NCBI RefSeq assembly: GCF_008298035.1
Contig: NZ_CP042910.1
Coordinates: forward strand, 868,001-932,000
Length of the DNA stretch: 64,000 bases
From: Gimesia maris
Lineage (GTDB): Bacteria > Planctomycetota > Planctomycetia > Planctomycetales > Planctomycetaceae
Reading direction: 5' to 3'
Below are positions 56,980-64,000 of the stretch, one piece after another. A program made the translations under genes and the position numbers. Under the pieces are notes generated by a model. It did not search any database. It had not been told where the DNA came from and saw nothing but the letters and a program-made list of their open reading frames with translations. Position 1 is the first letter of the stretch, and every line of letters starts with the position of its first letter.

Positions 56980-58551
56980 ATGAGATTTCACCGTCATCAA
57001 GTACCCGCGTGTTCTGTTCTCTTGGTTGTTCTCCTGGCTGCCACAGGCTGGGCTGATGAACCGGGCCGCGACAAGGCAGCGAAAGTGACTTTCTCCACCG
57101 TCCTGGATCTGGGACAGGATGTCGGGCAGAACTTTGGCTCCCTTTTCGAACTCCGCGATCAAAGCGGTGCCGTCATTGCGGGGGCCGGCTTCATGGAAGT
57201 CTATAATACCCGCTTCCGCAGTGATCGTCACACGCTGCAGTTTTATGTCAAGCCGCTTCACGAATCAGAGAAGTTTCAAACAGAACGACTCCCTCATCCG
57301 GATCTGGGGTGTGGCATTTATCTGATGGATCTGAACCAGACCATCTCCGCCTGGGGCGGCGATCGTACCGAATCACTGCGCACCTGGGACCCGACTGCCA
57401 AAAACTGGTCCGCCCCTCATTCACCGGAAACGGGACCACTTCTCAGCGGTGACGGTCAGATGCGGATCGGTGAGGGACTATTGACGTTCTGTTCGAGCAC
57501 AGCGACTTACAATGACCGGGTCATTCTGAATCCCCCCAAAGTAGGCCGCTACTACAACTTTTATTACGCGAACGGTTTCCTCTGTTTTTATTATGGCAAT
57601 CGATCCGAGCAGGGGGGCTTCACCCGCGTGATGGCCTGTCCCTGGACGCCCGCGGATCAGGGGCCCGTCGATTTGACCAAGGCGATCAGTATCGAATGCA
57701 AGTATGTCGGCGCGACGCCGTTTGCCTGGGGACAGTTTCAAAAGGAACTGCTGACGGTTTCGAACTACGGTGGCGTCTACGCCTTCGATGGCAAACAATG
57801 GCGGACGGTGAAAGAAGCGAGCAAAAAATACAGCTACCAGATTTATTCGATGCTCAATTTCCGCGACCGCCTGCTGCTGGCGCAGTATCCCTCGGGGGAA
57901 CTCTTCGAATATCGGGGCGGAACTGAAATCAAACAACTGCATGGCTGGCCGCCTCGACTGCCCGAAGTCTCACCCAGTGCGCGCGAAGCACAGACGCTGG
58001 CCATCTACCGGGGAGACCTGTTCGCAGGCGTCTGGCCGTGGGGGGAACTCTGGCGGTACAACGAAGATGAAAATCGCTGGCATTCGCACGGGCGGATGTT
58101 CTCGCACCCGGTCGCCCATAAGCGAACCGTGCATCCCTATGAAGAGGAAGCAAAAGCCCATCATCTGGTGCTCAATCATTGGGGGCAACGCGTCACCGGC
58201 CTGGTTCCGCTCGGCGATTCCCTGATGGTTTCCACGTCGACTAAAGGCACGTATCCCTGGTTGGAGAAATACACGTTCCTCACAGACGATCAGCGACGTG
58301 AATATGGATCCGTGCTCAATTTCAAAATGCCCGGCAATCTGGCGGCGCAGATCAAGTGGAAAGATGAGCCAATCCAACTGGAGTTCGTGGTCGAGTCCAA
58401 CCGACTTGTCATTCGCCAGGACGGACAGGAACTCGGTTCCGCTCCTTTTTCCGCGGATGACATCAAGCGTCTGCAGGATGCCACCCTCACCTGGGGCAAC
58501 GGCATCTTTGGCAAGCTGAACGGAACACTGCAGAACTCAAAGCGAAAATAA
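56980..58551 (+). CDS. Secreted propeller-like hypothetical protein
   Basis: ATG at 56980 has GAGGA about eleven bases upstream and begins a signal peptide ending at TGWADEP (about 26 residues). The mature part, about 495 residues, has repeated WDPTAKNW / YAFDGKQWR / WRYNEDENRW type segments, each like a blade of a kelch- or propeller-type fold. Tryptophan-rich, with no catalytic residue seen. Function unknown; it stands alone. The palindrome GGTTCCAGGAACC begins three bases after the stop. Confidence 0.75.
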   Translation: MRFHRHQVPACSVLLVVLLAATGWADEPGRDKAAKVTFSTVLDLGQDVGQNFGSLFELRDQSGAVIAGAGFMEVYNTRFRSDRHTLQFYVKPLHESEKFQTERLPHPDLGCGIYLMDLNQTISAWGGDRTESLRTWDPTAKNWSAPHSPETGPLLSGDGQMRIGEGLLTFCSSTATYNDRVILNPPKVGRYYNFYYANGFLCFYYGNRSEQGGFTRVMACPWTPADQGPVDLTKAISIECKYVGATPFAWGQFQKELLTVSNYGGVYAFDGKQWRTVKEASKKYSYQIYSMLNFRDRLLLAQYPSGELFEYRGGTEIKQLHGWPPRLPEVSPSAREAQTLAIYRGDLFAGVWPWGELWRYNEDENRWHSHGRMFSHPVAHKRTVHPYEEEAKAHHLVLNHWGQRVTGLVPLGDSLMVSTSTKGTYPWLEKYTFLTDDQRREYGSVLNFKMPGNLAAQIKWKDEPIQLEFVVESNRLVIRQDGQELGSAPFSADDIKRLQDATLTWGNGIFGKLNGTLQNSKRK

Positions 58552-58553
58552 AA

Positions 58554-58566
58554 GGTTCCAGGAACC
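58554..58566. repeat. Dispersed palindrome GGTTCCAGGAACC, copy 2
   Basis: Identical to copies at 38714 and 59665. Begins three bases after a stop codon. Confidence 0.7.
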
Positions 58567-58588
58567 GATAATTGAGACTCGTTGTGAG

Positions 58589-59644
58589 TTGCAGCAAATC
58601 AAACAGACTTTGGAGTGTGGTCATTACTACGTCAATCTGCACTGCGGTGATATTTTGAATAGCCAGCCAGACCCCCTGGAATCGAAGCCGGCTACCGGAC
58701 ATGATCGACTGGCGGTCGTGGTGCTGGCGGGGAGCGCCTGCTTGATGGCTACCGGGCCGATCCTGGCATCGGTTGCGATGCGTCAAGCGGGGATGGGGCC
58801 TTTTGGAACAGCGTTCTGGCGATTTGCAATCGCGGCTCCTTTGTTGATTGTATTGGCAGTAGCAGGACGCCGCCGCAGTCAGGAGCAGACGCCGTTTGTC
58901 TGGCCGAAGACTTTTGCGAGGTGGTTGTGGATCGGCGGACCGGGAGTGGCGCTGGCACTGGTCATGGGCGCGTGGTTTACAGCCATGCTCTATACCACGG
59001 CGGCGGCAGCCACAATTATGACCAACATGCAGGCACCCATGGTAGGACTCGCTGCATGGATCCTGTTCGGTCAGCGGCCGCGCTGGCTGTTCTTTGCGGG
59101 AACCTGCATCGCGATTGTCGGCGTCGTCGGATTGCTGATTGCCGAACCAGGGCCCATTACGATGGTGGGAGGCAATGTCACAGGTGACCTGATCGCGCTG
59201 ATCGGCGCGGTTGCCTACGCAGCCTACCTGTTGCAGATCGCCCGATTGAGTCGCAGCTACAAACCAGCTGAGGTCATCGCCATGGCTGCGAGCGTGGCGG
59301 CGGTTTTGTTATTGCCACTTCCTGCGTTGTTGGGAGAACCCTATCTACCCGGCAACGCGACCGGCTGGTGGTCATTGGTCGGTATGTCCCTCGTGGCACA
59401 GGTTTTCGGCCACTCGGCACTGGGGTGGGCAGTCGCGCGGGTCTCCTCAGCAGCCTCGGCATCCGTATTATTAGTGCAGCCGGTCGCGACCGCCATTCTG
59501 GGTTGGCTGGTTCTGCATGAATTGCTTGACGCCTGGCAGATCGGCGCGATTGGCGTTATCCTGGTCGGCGTGTTTCTGGCCAAACGTGGTGCGCCGGCAA
59601 CGCAGCCAGATGAAAATACTCCAGACAGACCAGTCAGCAGTTGA
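58589..59644 (+). CDS. DMT/EamA family transporter
   Basis: A membrane protein of up to 351 residues with about ten hydrophobic helices and two EamA halves. The first half has GPFGTAFWRFAIAAPLLIVL and the second ends with VQPVATAILGWLVLHELLDA, both typical. It exports or imports a small metabolite of unknown identity. The start is uncertain: the frame opens with TTG at 58589, and an internal TTG or GTG before the first helix (near residue 25) is also possible. It ends about 20 bp before a palindrome copy. Confidence 0.88.
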   Translation: MQQIKQTLECGHYYVNLHCGDILNSQPDPLESKPATGHDRLAVVVLAGSACLMATGPILASVAMRQAGMGPFGTAFWRFAIAAPLLIVLAVAGRRRSQEQTPFVWPKTFARWLWIGGPGVALALVMGAWFTAMLYTTAAAATIMTNMQAPMVGLAAWILFGQRPRWLFFAGTCIAIVGVVGLLIAEPGPITMVGGNVTGDLIALIGAVAYAAYLLQIARLSRSYKPAEVIAMAASVAAVLLLPLPALLGEPYLPGNATGWWSLVGMSLVAQVFGHSALGWAVARVSSAASASVLLVQPVATAILGWLVLHELLDAWQIGAIGVILVGVFLAKRGAPATQPDENTPDRPVSS

Positions 59645-59664
59645 CGTGAAAAAGAATATAAATA

Positions 59665-59677
59665 GGTTCCAGGAACC
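59665..59677. repeat. Dispersed palindrome GGTTCCAGGAACC, copy 3
   Basis: Identical to copies at 38714 and 58554; about 20 bp past the stop of the transporter gene. Confidence 0.7.
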
Positions 59678-60070
59678 AAAAATCCACTCGCCTCTGCTTC
59701 ACTTCCTTCTAAATTTCCAGAAACCGATGATGCCGGCGGGAATCCAGTCCGGCAAAATGCGGACAGAAATGCTACCGGTATGGGAGCATGCCCGGGCTAC
59801 CAGGTCCAGATCCGTTACCTGAGTTTAAGAACTATTCAATCAGCAGCGATCTGAATTCTAACCGAACGGGGCGCGGGAGTGCGAATGAAACAACAACCAG
59901 CGCCCGCTCTCTGACAGTTCAGCAAGCAGGTTGCGCGGTCAGAAACCAGTTTCTACGCTATATCGGGCCGATCGGGCACTGGCATGTGTTTTGCGTCAGT
60001 CTGTCACCCAGAGGCGATTGCGGCTGTGACCGTTTTAAAAGAATCCCTCACCAAGATAAAGGAGAACGCC
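59678..60070. other. Intergenic region without a supportable gene
   Basis: No frame here has a ribosome site and recognisable product. The right end carries GGAGAA, the ribosome site of the lipoprotein at 60071. Confidence 0.5.
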
Positions 60071-60541
60071 ATGAAATATGTAACGCCCTCTTGTTTATGT
60101 TTCAGTCTGTTTCTGGTCGCCTGTGCGAACGAGGATACCTCTGAAACGGTCGTTGTGAAAAAGCCGATCACTGACCCGGTATCCAATGAGGATGTGTCGC
60201 GGGAATTCAGCGAAGCCTACAACACCAGTAAAGAATTCACGCAGCAGAAGCACGACGAGTACGCAGCCAGGCTTAATGAGCAACTCAAAGAACTTAACGT
60301 CAAAATCGATCAACTGCAGGAGAAAGGCAGCGATCTCAAAGACGACGCGAAGGTTAAGTGGAGTGAACAGATGGACGAGTTGAAAGTCAAACGCGATCAC
60401 GTAAGTGTGAAACTCGAAGAGTTTAACGACGCGTCCGCAGATGCCTGGGAGGGTCTCAAACAGGACCTGGACACTGCCTGGGAAAACTTAGAAGACTCTT
60501 TCGAGAAGACCAAGAACGAAGTTAATAACTCCGTCGACTAG
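60071..60541 (+). CDS. Coiled-coil lipoprotein (sll1863-like)
   Basis: ATG at 60071 has GGAGAA upstream and begins a lipoprotein signal with lipobox LVAC. The 156-residue product is highly charged and almost all helical: QLKELNVKIDQLQEKGSD, then SEQMDELKVKRDHVSVKLEE, and AWEGLKQDLDTAWENLE. The pattern matches the sll1863-like stress-related coiled-coil group. The longer frame (from 59984) adds sequence that is not signal-like. Role unknown; likely anchored outside the cytoplasm. Confidence 0.75.
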   Translation: MKYVTPSCLCFSLFLVACANEDTSETVVVKKPITDPVSNEDVSREFSEAYNTSKEFTQQKHDEYAARLNEQLKELNVKIDQLQEKGSDLKDDAKVKWSEQMDELKVKRDHVSVKLEEFNDASADAWEGLKQDLDTAWENLEDSFEKTKNEVNNSVD

Positions 60542-61038
60542 ACTGTGTCCCGTTTTACTGTAGCGTCTCCAGGGCCATTTGGATCGAGTATCCTGGATCG
60601 GGAGACACTATGGTTAAATGTAACGCGATCTAGCGCCTGATATTCATTGTAACTTCTTGATTAGAAACCGATTATGAGTTCTGTCAGGCAATCCTCGGAT
60701 TTGCTGCAAAGGTCTCGGTTTTTCCGGGACAACTGTGGCATTTGCCTGACTGCCTCATTAAAATTGTTACTTTGCCACAACTGTTTAAGTTGCCTGGAAT
60801 ACCTGTTATTGTTGTTCTGGAAGAGCTTTCCAGCCGATAAATAGCTAAGTAAGCCTGTTTGATCCGCGCCAGAAGATGAAACGCCTTTGGTCTTAATCAG
60901 AATGTGGCGATTGCAGTTGACAGTTAGATTAATCGATGTATAACGGCCCACTAAATTATACCGGTAAGTGTACCGGGTCTGCAGCATATCGATAACTCTT
61001 TAACCGCGACCGATTCAATTATCATTGGGTTTGCTACC
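60542..61038. other. Intergenic region without a supportable gene
   Basis: About 500 bp. A weak GTCTCC/GGAGAC stem at about 60565-60610 could end the lipoprotein transcript. A minus-strand frame of 108 codons (60661-60987) has no ribosome site or motif, and I do not call it. The right end is AT-rich and may contain the promoter of the next gene. Confidence 0.5.
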
Positions 61039-61305
61039 ATGCAGAGAAAACAATCACAGGCTGTAGAAGGTGAGCTTCGGCAGCAGGTCCGGGAAATCAT
61101 CACAACTCAATATGAAGTTCAAAACGACGGTCCGCTGGTGGAGCGTCTGATCGAGTTGACGATGAATTATCTGGGAGACTGCCGTGAAGCGGGTGAGATT
61201 TATATCATCCAGGCAATCGATTTTGCGATCGAACAGCTGGCTTCCGAAAGCAATGAAGTTCCCGTCTATCAGGACGCGATCGAGTACGGCGGCGGACTCA
61301 AATAG
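61039..61305 (+). CDS. Small hypothetical protein
   Basis: An 88-residue acidic, mostly helical protein (LRQQVREIITTQYEVQNDGP), with no signal peptide, membrane segment or motif. Its codon pattern looks coding, but I see no good ribosome site before ATG 61039. It stands alone. Function unknown. Confidence 0.55.
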   Translation: MQRKQSQAVEGELRQQVREIITTQYEVQNDGPLVERLIELTMNYLGDCREAGEIYIIQAIDFAIEQLASESNEVPVYQDAIEYGGGLK

Positions 61306-61417
61306 GGTTGGCCTTCACCTTTTACGCAACGGGAATCAGGCTCCCCAGCGGTCGAATCTACCAGTACCTTCAGCGTTTCGTTTCAGCCTGCGGTCTGTGA
61401 AATGCGGCCTGTGCTTG

Positions 61418-62515
61418 TTAAGACTCACGGCACAGTTGACAGAGTATCTTGAAAGAGTCTTCGATCTCACGCCAACGGCCAACCGCTTCCAGTTCCAGCG
61501 ACAAATGGTTGCTGAAGGGCAGAGCACTGTCACCCTGGGAAGTCAGAGTTTTGAGAAACTGGATCTGCTTCCGAAAATAATCTTCAGCGTGAATTGATCC
61601 AAACGGTAAATCACCCAGATGCCCTTTCTCGGAACTGTCAGAAATATGGGCATGGACGATGTGCCTGCGAAAGGTCTCGAATGCTTTATTCTTTGTGAGC
61701 GCTTCGGTGAGATAGAACGTACCCGTGTCATCCTGCTTCAACAGGCCGGCCAGGCTGTAGTGAGACAGGTCCAGATTGAAGCCGATGCTGGTACTCTCTG
61801 CCAGCAGCTCAGCTATGCGTGCGATACTCTCGGCGGAGTTCACCAGAAACATACTGCCTGGTTCCAGTTCCAGCGAATAGGGAATGACATTGTTCCGATC
61901 CTGATCTGCGACCGTCGCATCCAGACCGTCAATTAACTTTTCCAGAGTGTTGCCCGTCTGATCCGGGGGAGTTAAGGTGGAAATCAGTCTTTTCCGCTCT
62001 TCCTCGAATTCCACTCCAGCGATACGGCTGCCACACACCAGCTCAATGGCTCGAATCTGCCACTGGTCCTCCTGATTGAAGCGTTGTGCCAGCCGCTGCA
62101 TGCCGGAGACAGCCCCGAAAGTCTGGGACCGCCGCGTTGCATCAGCGTGTGAAATTTCGGGAAAAAACGACGCGAACGCAATCGGCGTGATTCGCATACG
62201 ACGAAATCGATCTGCGAGGAACTCATACGTTTTCTCAAGCAGCGCAGTATCCGTGATGAGCTTGTTCAGAAACCCCGTCAGTCCCATTGAGTCAGGTAAA
62301 TCGAGTTCGGTTTTGAGGTACAGGAAATCGGGTTCCATTAAGATGTAGAGCTCGACCGGCAGATAGCTTGGATCCGTCTGATCGCTCTGTAGAAAATACT
62401 CGTAAAAATCCTTCCTTAAATTCTTAAAGCAGTCTTGGATTCTGGGCTGACGAACCGGATCGGGAGTCAGAAATCCGCTGGCAATAAAAGATGTGATAAT
62501 CGATGGCGTAAGCAT
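61418..62515 (-). CDS. Xylose-isomerase-like TIM-barrel protein
   Basis: A 365-residue protein whose strands fit the AP-endonuclease-2/xylose isomerase barrel: PYSLELEPGS (Glu), GFNLDLSHYSLAG (Asp and His), HIVHAHISDSSEKGHLGDLP (His), and the late LSLELEAVG (Glu). It differs strongly from the epimerase at 19449. It lies 35 bp downstream of the peptidase-like gene on the same strand, so the two are probably one operon. Substrate unknown. Confidence 0.8.
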   Translation of the reverse strand: MLTPSIITSFIASGFLTPDPVRQPRIQDCFKNLRKDFYEYFLQSDQTDPSYLPVELYILMEPDFLYLKTELDLPDSMGLTGFLNKLITDTALLEKTYEFLADRFRRMRITPIAFASFFPEISHADATRRSQTFGAVSGMQRLAQRFNQEDQWQIRAIELVCGSRIAGVEFEEERKRLISTLTPPDQTGNTLEKLIDGLDATVADQDRNNVIPYSLELEPGSMFLVNSAESIARIAELLAESTSIGFNLDLSHYSLAGLLKQDDTGTFYLTEALTKNKAFETFRRHIVHAHISDSSEKGHLGDLPFGSIHAEDYFRKQIQFLKTLTSQGDSALPFSNHLSLELEAVGRWREIEDSFKILCQLCRES

Positions 62516-62550
62516 GTTGACGGTATCTTCAATACGACGGTCTGTCTTGA

Positions 62551-64000
62551 TTATTTCAGGTTGAGGGAAAACTCGCGGGAGTCCAGCGCTTCTATCTTTT
62601 GTTGCTTGTAAATCACGTTTGAACCCGAGGCATCATAAATCCTGAGACGAACCTGGATCCGATTATCTTTGACCCGCGGAAGACACACGAGCCAGTACCA
62701 GTTTCGTTGTTCTTCATCCGAGAGGTTTAATTCCGTTTTCGTTCGCTCCAACTGTGAGTCAATAAACTTGTAGAGATCCTTCAGAATCGTTTTGTTACCA
62801 GTTTTCAGCAGATTGATTTTCAATTTGGCCAGAATCGAGGCAGCCAGTACATAACGTGTATTCTGGTAAGTGACCTGCGTTTCATTGTCAGTGGGAAACC
62901 GGAGAGCGATTAATATCAGTCTCTGGAGCGCATCCGCTTCCTGTTTCAGATTCAGGTGACATTCTAAGTCTTCGAGGATGCCTGTCGTAAAGTGTTTGAC
63001 CGGTTGGGTACGTTCGAGCGGTACGCTTTGCTTTGGTGCCAGATAACGTGTCATTCCCTGGGGAAGGATTGCCAGAGATTCGAACGCGGGGGGGCCTATT
63101 TTTTTCTCTCTCTCTGGTAGATCATGGTCGTGATAGCGGGCACATTCCACCAGGCTGTCCCTGATAGGGAGGAGACGGAGCGGACCGGTTGCCGGATCGT
63201 TTAAAATGAGTTCCTCTTTCAGACCACCGGTTCCTGGATCAAAACTGTATTTTGTACCCACAACCAGGATCGCGTGCGGGTGTGTTTTATCCGGTTCCTT
63301 AGGTAGGCGGGTCGGAGGCTGTATTCTGGCATCGTACAGCAGTTCTGCATCTATCAGCGTTATTTGCGGGATCAGGGACCTGGCATAGGCTTCGACTTCA
63401 ATCCGCTGCAGGATCCGCTCATTCAGGATGGGGTCATCTCCCAAATCTGCTGAAAAGGTCGATATCAAATGCCCACAGGACTCTTTGTTCTGATTTTTCC
63501 GGTATCGGTCTGGTAAATTATGTACCGACAAAATCAGCTGAGAATCTCTGGAGAAATGATGCTTAAAATGGTTCTTAAAATAATTGTAGATACTTTGTGG
63601 CTCTAAACCTCGGAGGGGAATCGAGAGTGTTTCCCTGTCTCCTTCTGAACTGGTTGCGGCCAGATAGGAAATATCTGCGATTCCATTGATCTGCCTCAGG
63701 TTATCAATATGATACATTTCCAGCATGAAGATACAGGCTTGGGCACACATCCCTCCCGAATAATCAGAATGCGTGACAAAGGGAATACCACATTCCCCAG
63801 GTTGACCCCCATAATGTTTAAGCAGATCCGCTTGCGCGACATTCCAGAAATTGACTGACTGCGGAGATTTGAAACAGATCTGACGATACTTTTCCGGAAT
63901 GCGTATCACGGAATCAGCCAGCTTCCCGTAACGACCTTGTTCAACCATACGGGGTTTTTTCAAAATTGTGACATCGTCGGCATAAGCCGCTTCCAATGCC
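62551..64000 (-). CDS. Papain/C39-like cysteine protease-fold protein (5' end outside the window)
   Basis: The frame is open to the window edge; the TTG at 63996 is probably an internal codon. The visible 481 residues hold a possible triad: YSGGMCAQACIFMLE with the Cys, then HPHAILVVGTKYSFDPG with the His, then LNDPATGP with the Asp/Asn. This is the pattern of the C39-like/papain-like fold, used by proteases or peptide-bond-forming relatives. The C-terminal 250 residues are unrecognised. It is followed in the same operon by a TIM-barrel protein. Confidence 0.6.
   Translation of the reverse strand, partial: ALEAAYADDVTILKKPRMVEQGRYGKLADSVIRIPEKYRQICFKSPQSVNFWNVAQADLLKHYGGQPGECGIPFVTHSDYSGGMCAQACIFMLEMYHIDNLRQINGIADISYLAATSSEGDRETLSIPLRGLEPQSIYNYFKNHFKHHFSRDSQLILSVHNLPDRYRKNQNKESCGHLISTFSADLGDDPILNERILQRIEVEAYARSLIPQITLIDAELLYDARIQPPTRLPKEPDKTHPHAILVVGTKYSFDPGTGGLKEELILNDPATGPLRLLPIRDSLVECARYHDHDLPEREKKIGPPAFESLAILPQGMTRYLAPKQSVPLERTQPVKHFTTGILEDLECHLNLKQEADALQRLILIALRFPTDNETQVTYQNTRYVLAASILAKLKINLLKTGNKTILKDLYKFIDSQLERTKTELNLSDEEQRNWYWLVCLPRVKDNRIQVRLRIYDASGSNVIYKQQKIEALDSREFSLNLK

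Noticed and set aside
60661-60987. Minus-strand frame of 108 codons
   Set aside because: No ribosome site, unusual residue composition, no motif, and placed in a region with no other coding signs.

Overview
The window looks like chromosome from a member of the Planctomycetes, probably a Gimesia/Planctomyces-like marine planctomycete. The evidence is lineage-typical gene content: a DUF1559 protein with a prepilin-type N-terminus, two pairs of sigma-70-type factor plus FecR-domain membrane protein, many secreted or lipoprotein enzymes (SGNH hydrolases, leucine-rich-repeat, LVIVD and propeller-like proteins), a type III glutamine synthetase, and a dispersed intergenic hairpin repeat. The species name is an inference. 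No rRNA, tRNA, CRISPR array or intact insertion sequence was seen.

Layout. 1-7.1 kb: the 3' end of an unidentified gene, converging on a tightly coupled six-gene minus-strand operon that resembles only the membrane arm of respiratory complex I (A?, H, J, K, L and M-like), with several proton-channel and quinone-site residues replaced. 7.3-16.7 kb: small enzymes and housekeeping genes: gamma-glutamylcyclotransferase-like, DUF1569, a CoA-disulfide-reductase/rhodanese fusion converging on a thioredoxin-like peroxiredoxin, a pentapeptide-repeat/TIR fusion, two oxidoreductases, an ATP-grasp protein and RNase PH. 16.9-20.4 kb: queE, the purE-purK operon and a TIM-barrel epimerase with a clear terminator. 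20.4-27.4 kb: an accessory stretch with large gaps, dispersed repeats, an acyl-carrier-like membrane protein, unknown genes, and an LVIVD-repeat protein accompanied by a pseudogene fragment of a second copy. 27.4-29.2 kb: an AT-rich three-gene cassette (TIGR04255 family plus two small partners), probably acquired by transfer.

29.4-37.1 kb: secreted enzymes (SGNH hydrolase, metzincin-like protease, second SGNH hydrolase), then a planctomycete surface locus on the minus strand read as sigma factor, FecR protein, DUF1559 pseudopilin-like protein, small lipoprotein, SGNH hydrolase. 37.2-42.5 kb: an enolase-superfamily enzyme, a D-2-hydroxyacid dehydrogenase, and a second sigma/FecR pair. 42.9-50.6 kb: Ada-type DNA repair regulator, DUF1572 protein, two LRR proteins, a DUF4304 protein and a potassium channel with an NAD-binding regulatory domain. 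50.7-53.9 kb: glnN, with a long upstream region holding a sigma-54-like promoter. 53.9-64 kb: lipoproteins, a membrane endo/exonuclease/phosphatase protein, a protein with an internal duplication, a propeller-like secreted protein, a DMT transporter, an sll1863-like lipoprotein, and an operon of a TIM-barrel protein with a papain/C39-like protein whose 5' end lies outside the window.

The items I would follow up first are the degenerate membrane-only complex I operon (919-7076), the AT-rich three-gene cassette (27467-29193), the protein carrying two acyl-carrier halves at opposite ends (21716-22402), and the nonsense codon plus truncated paralog of the LVIVD gene.
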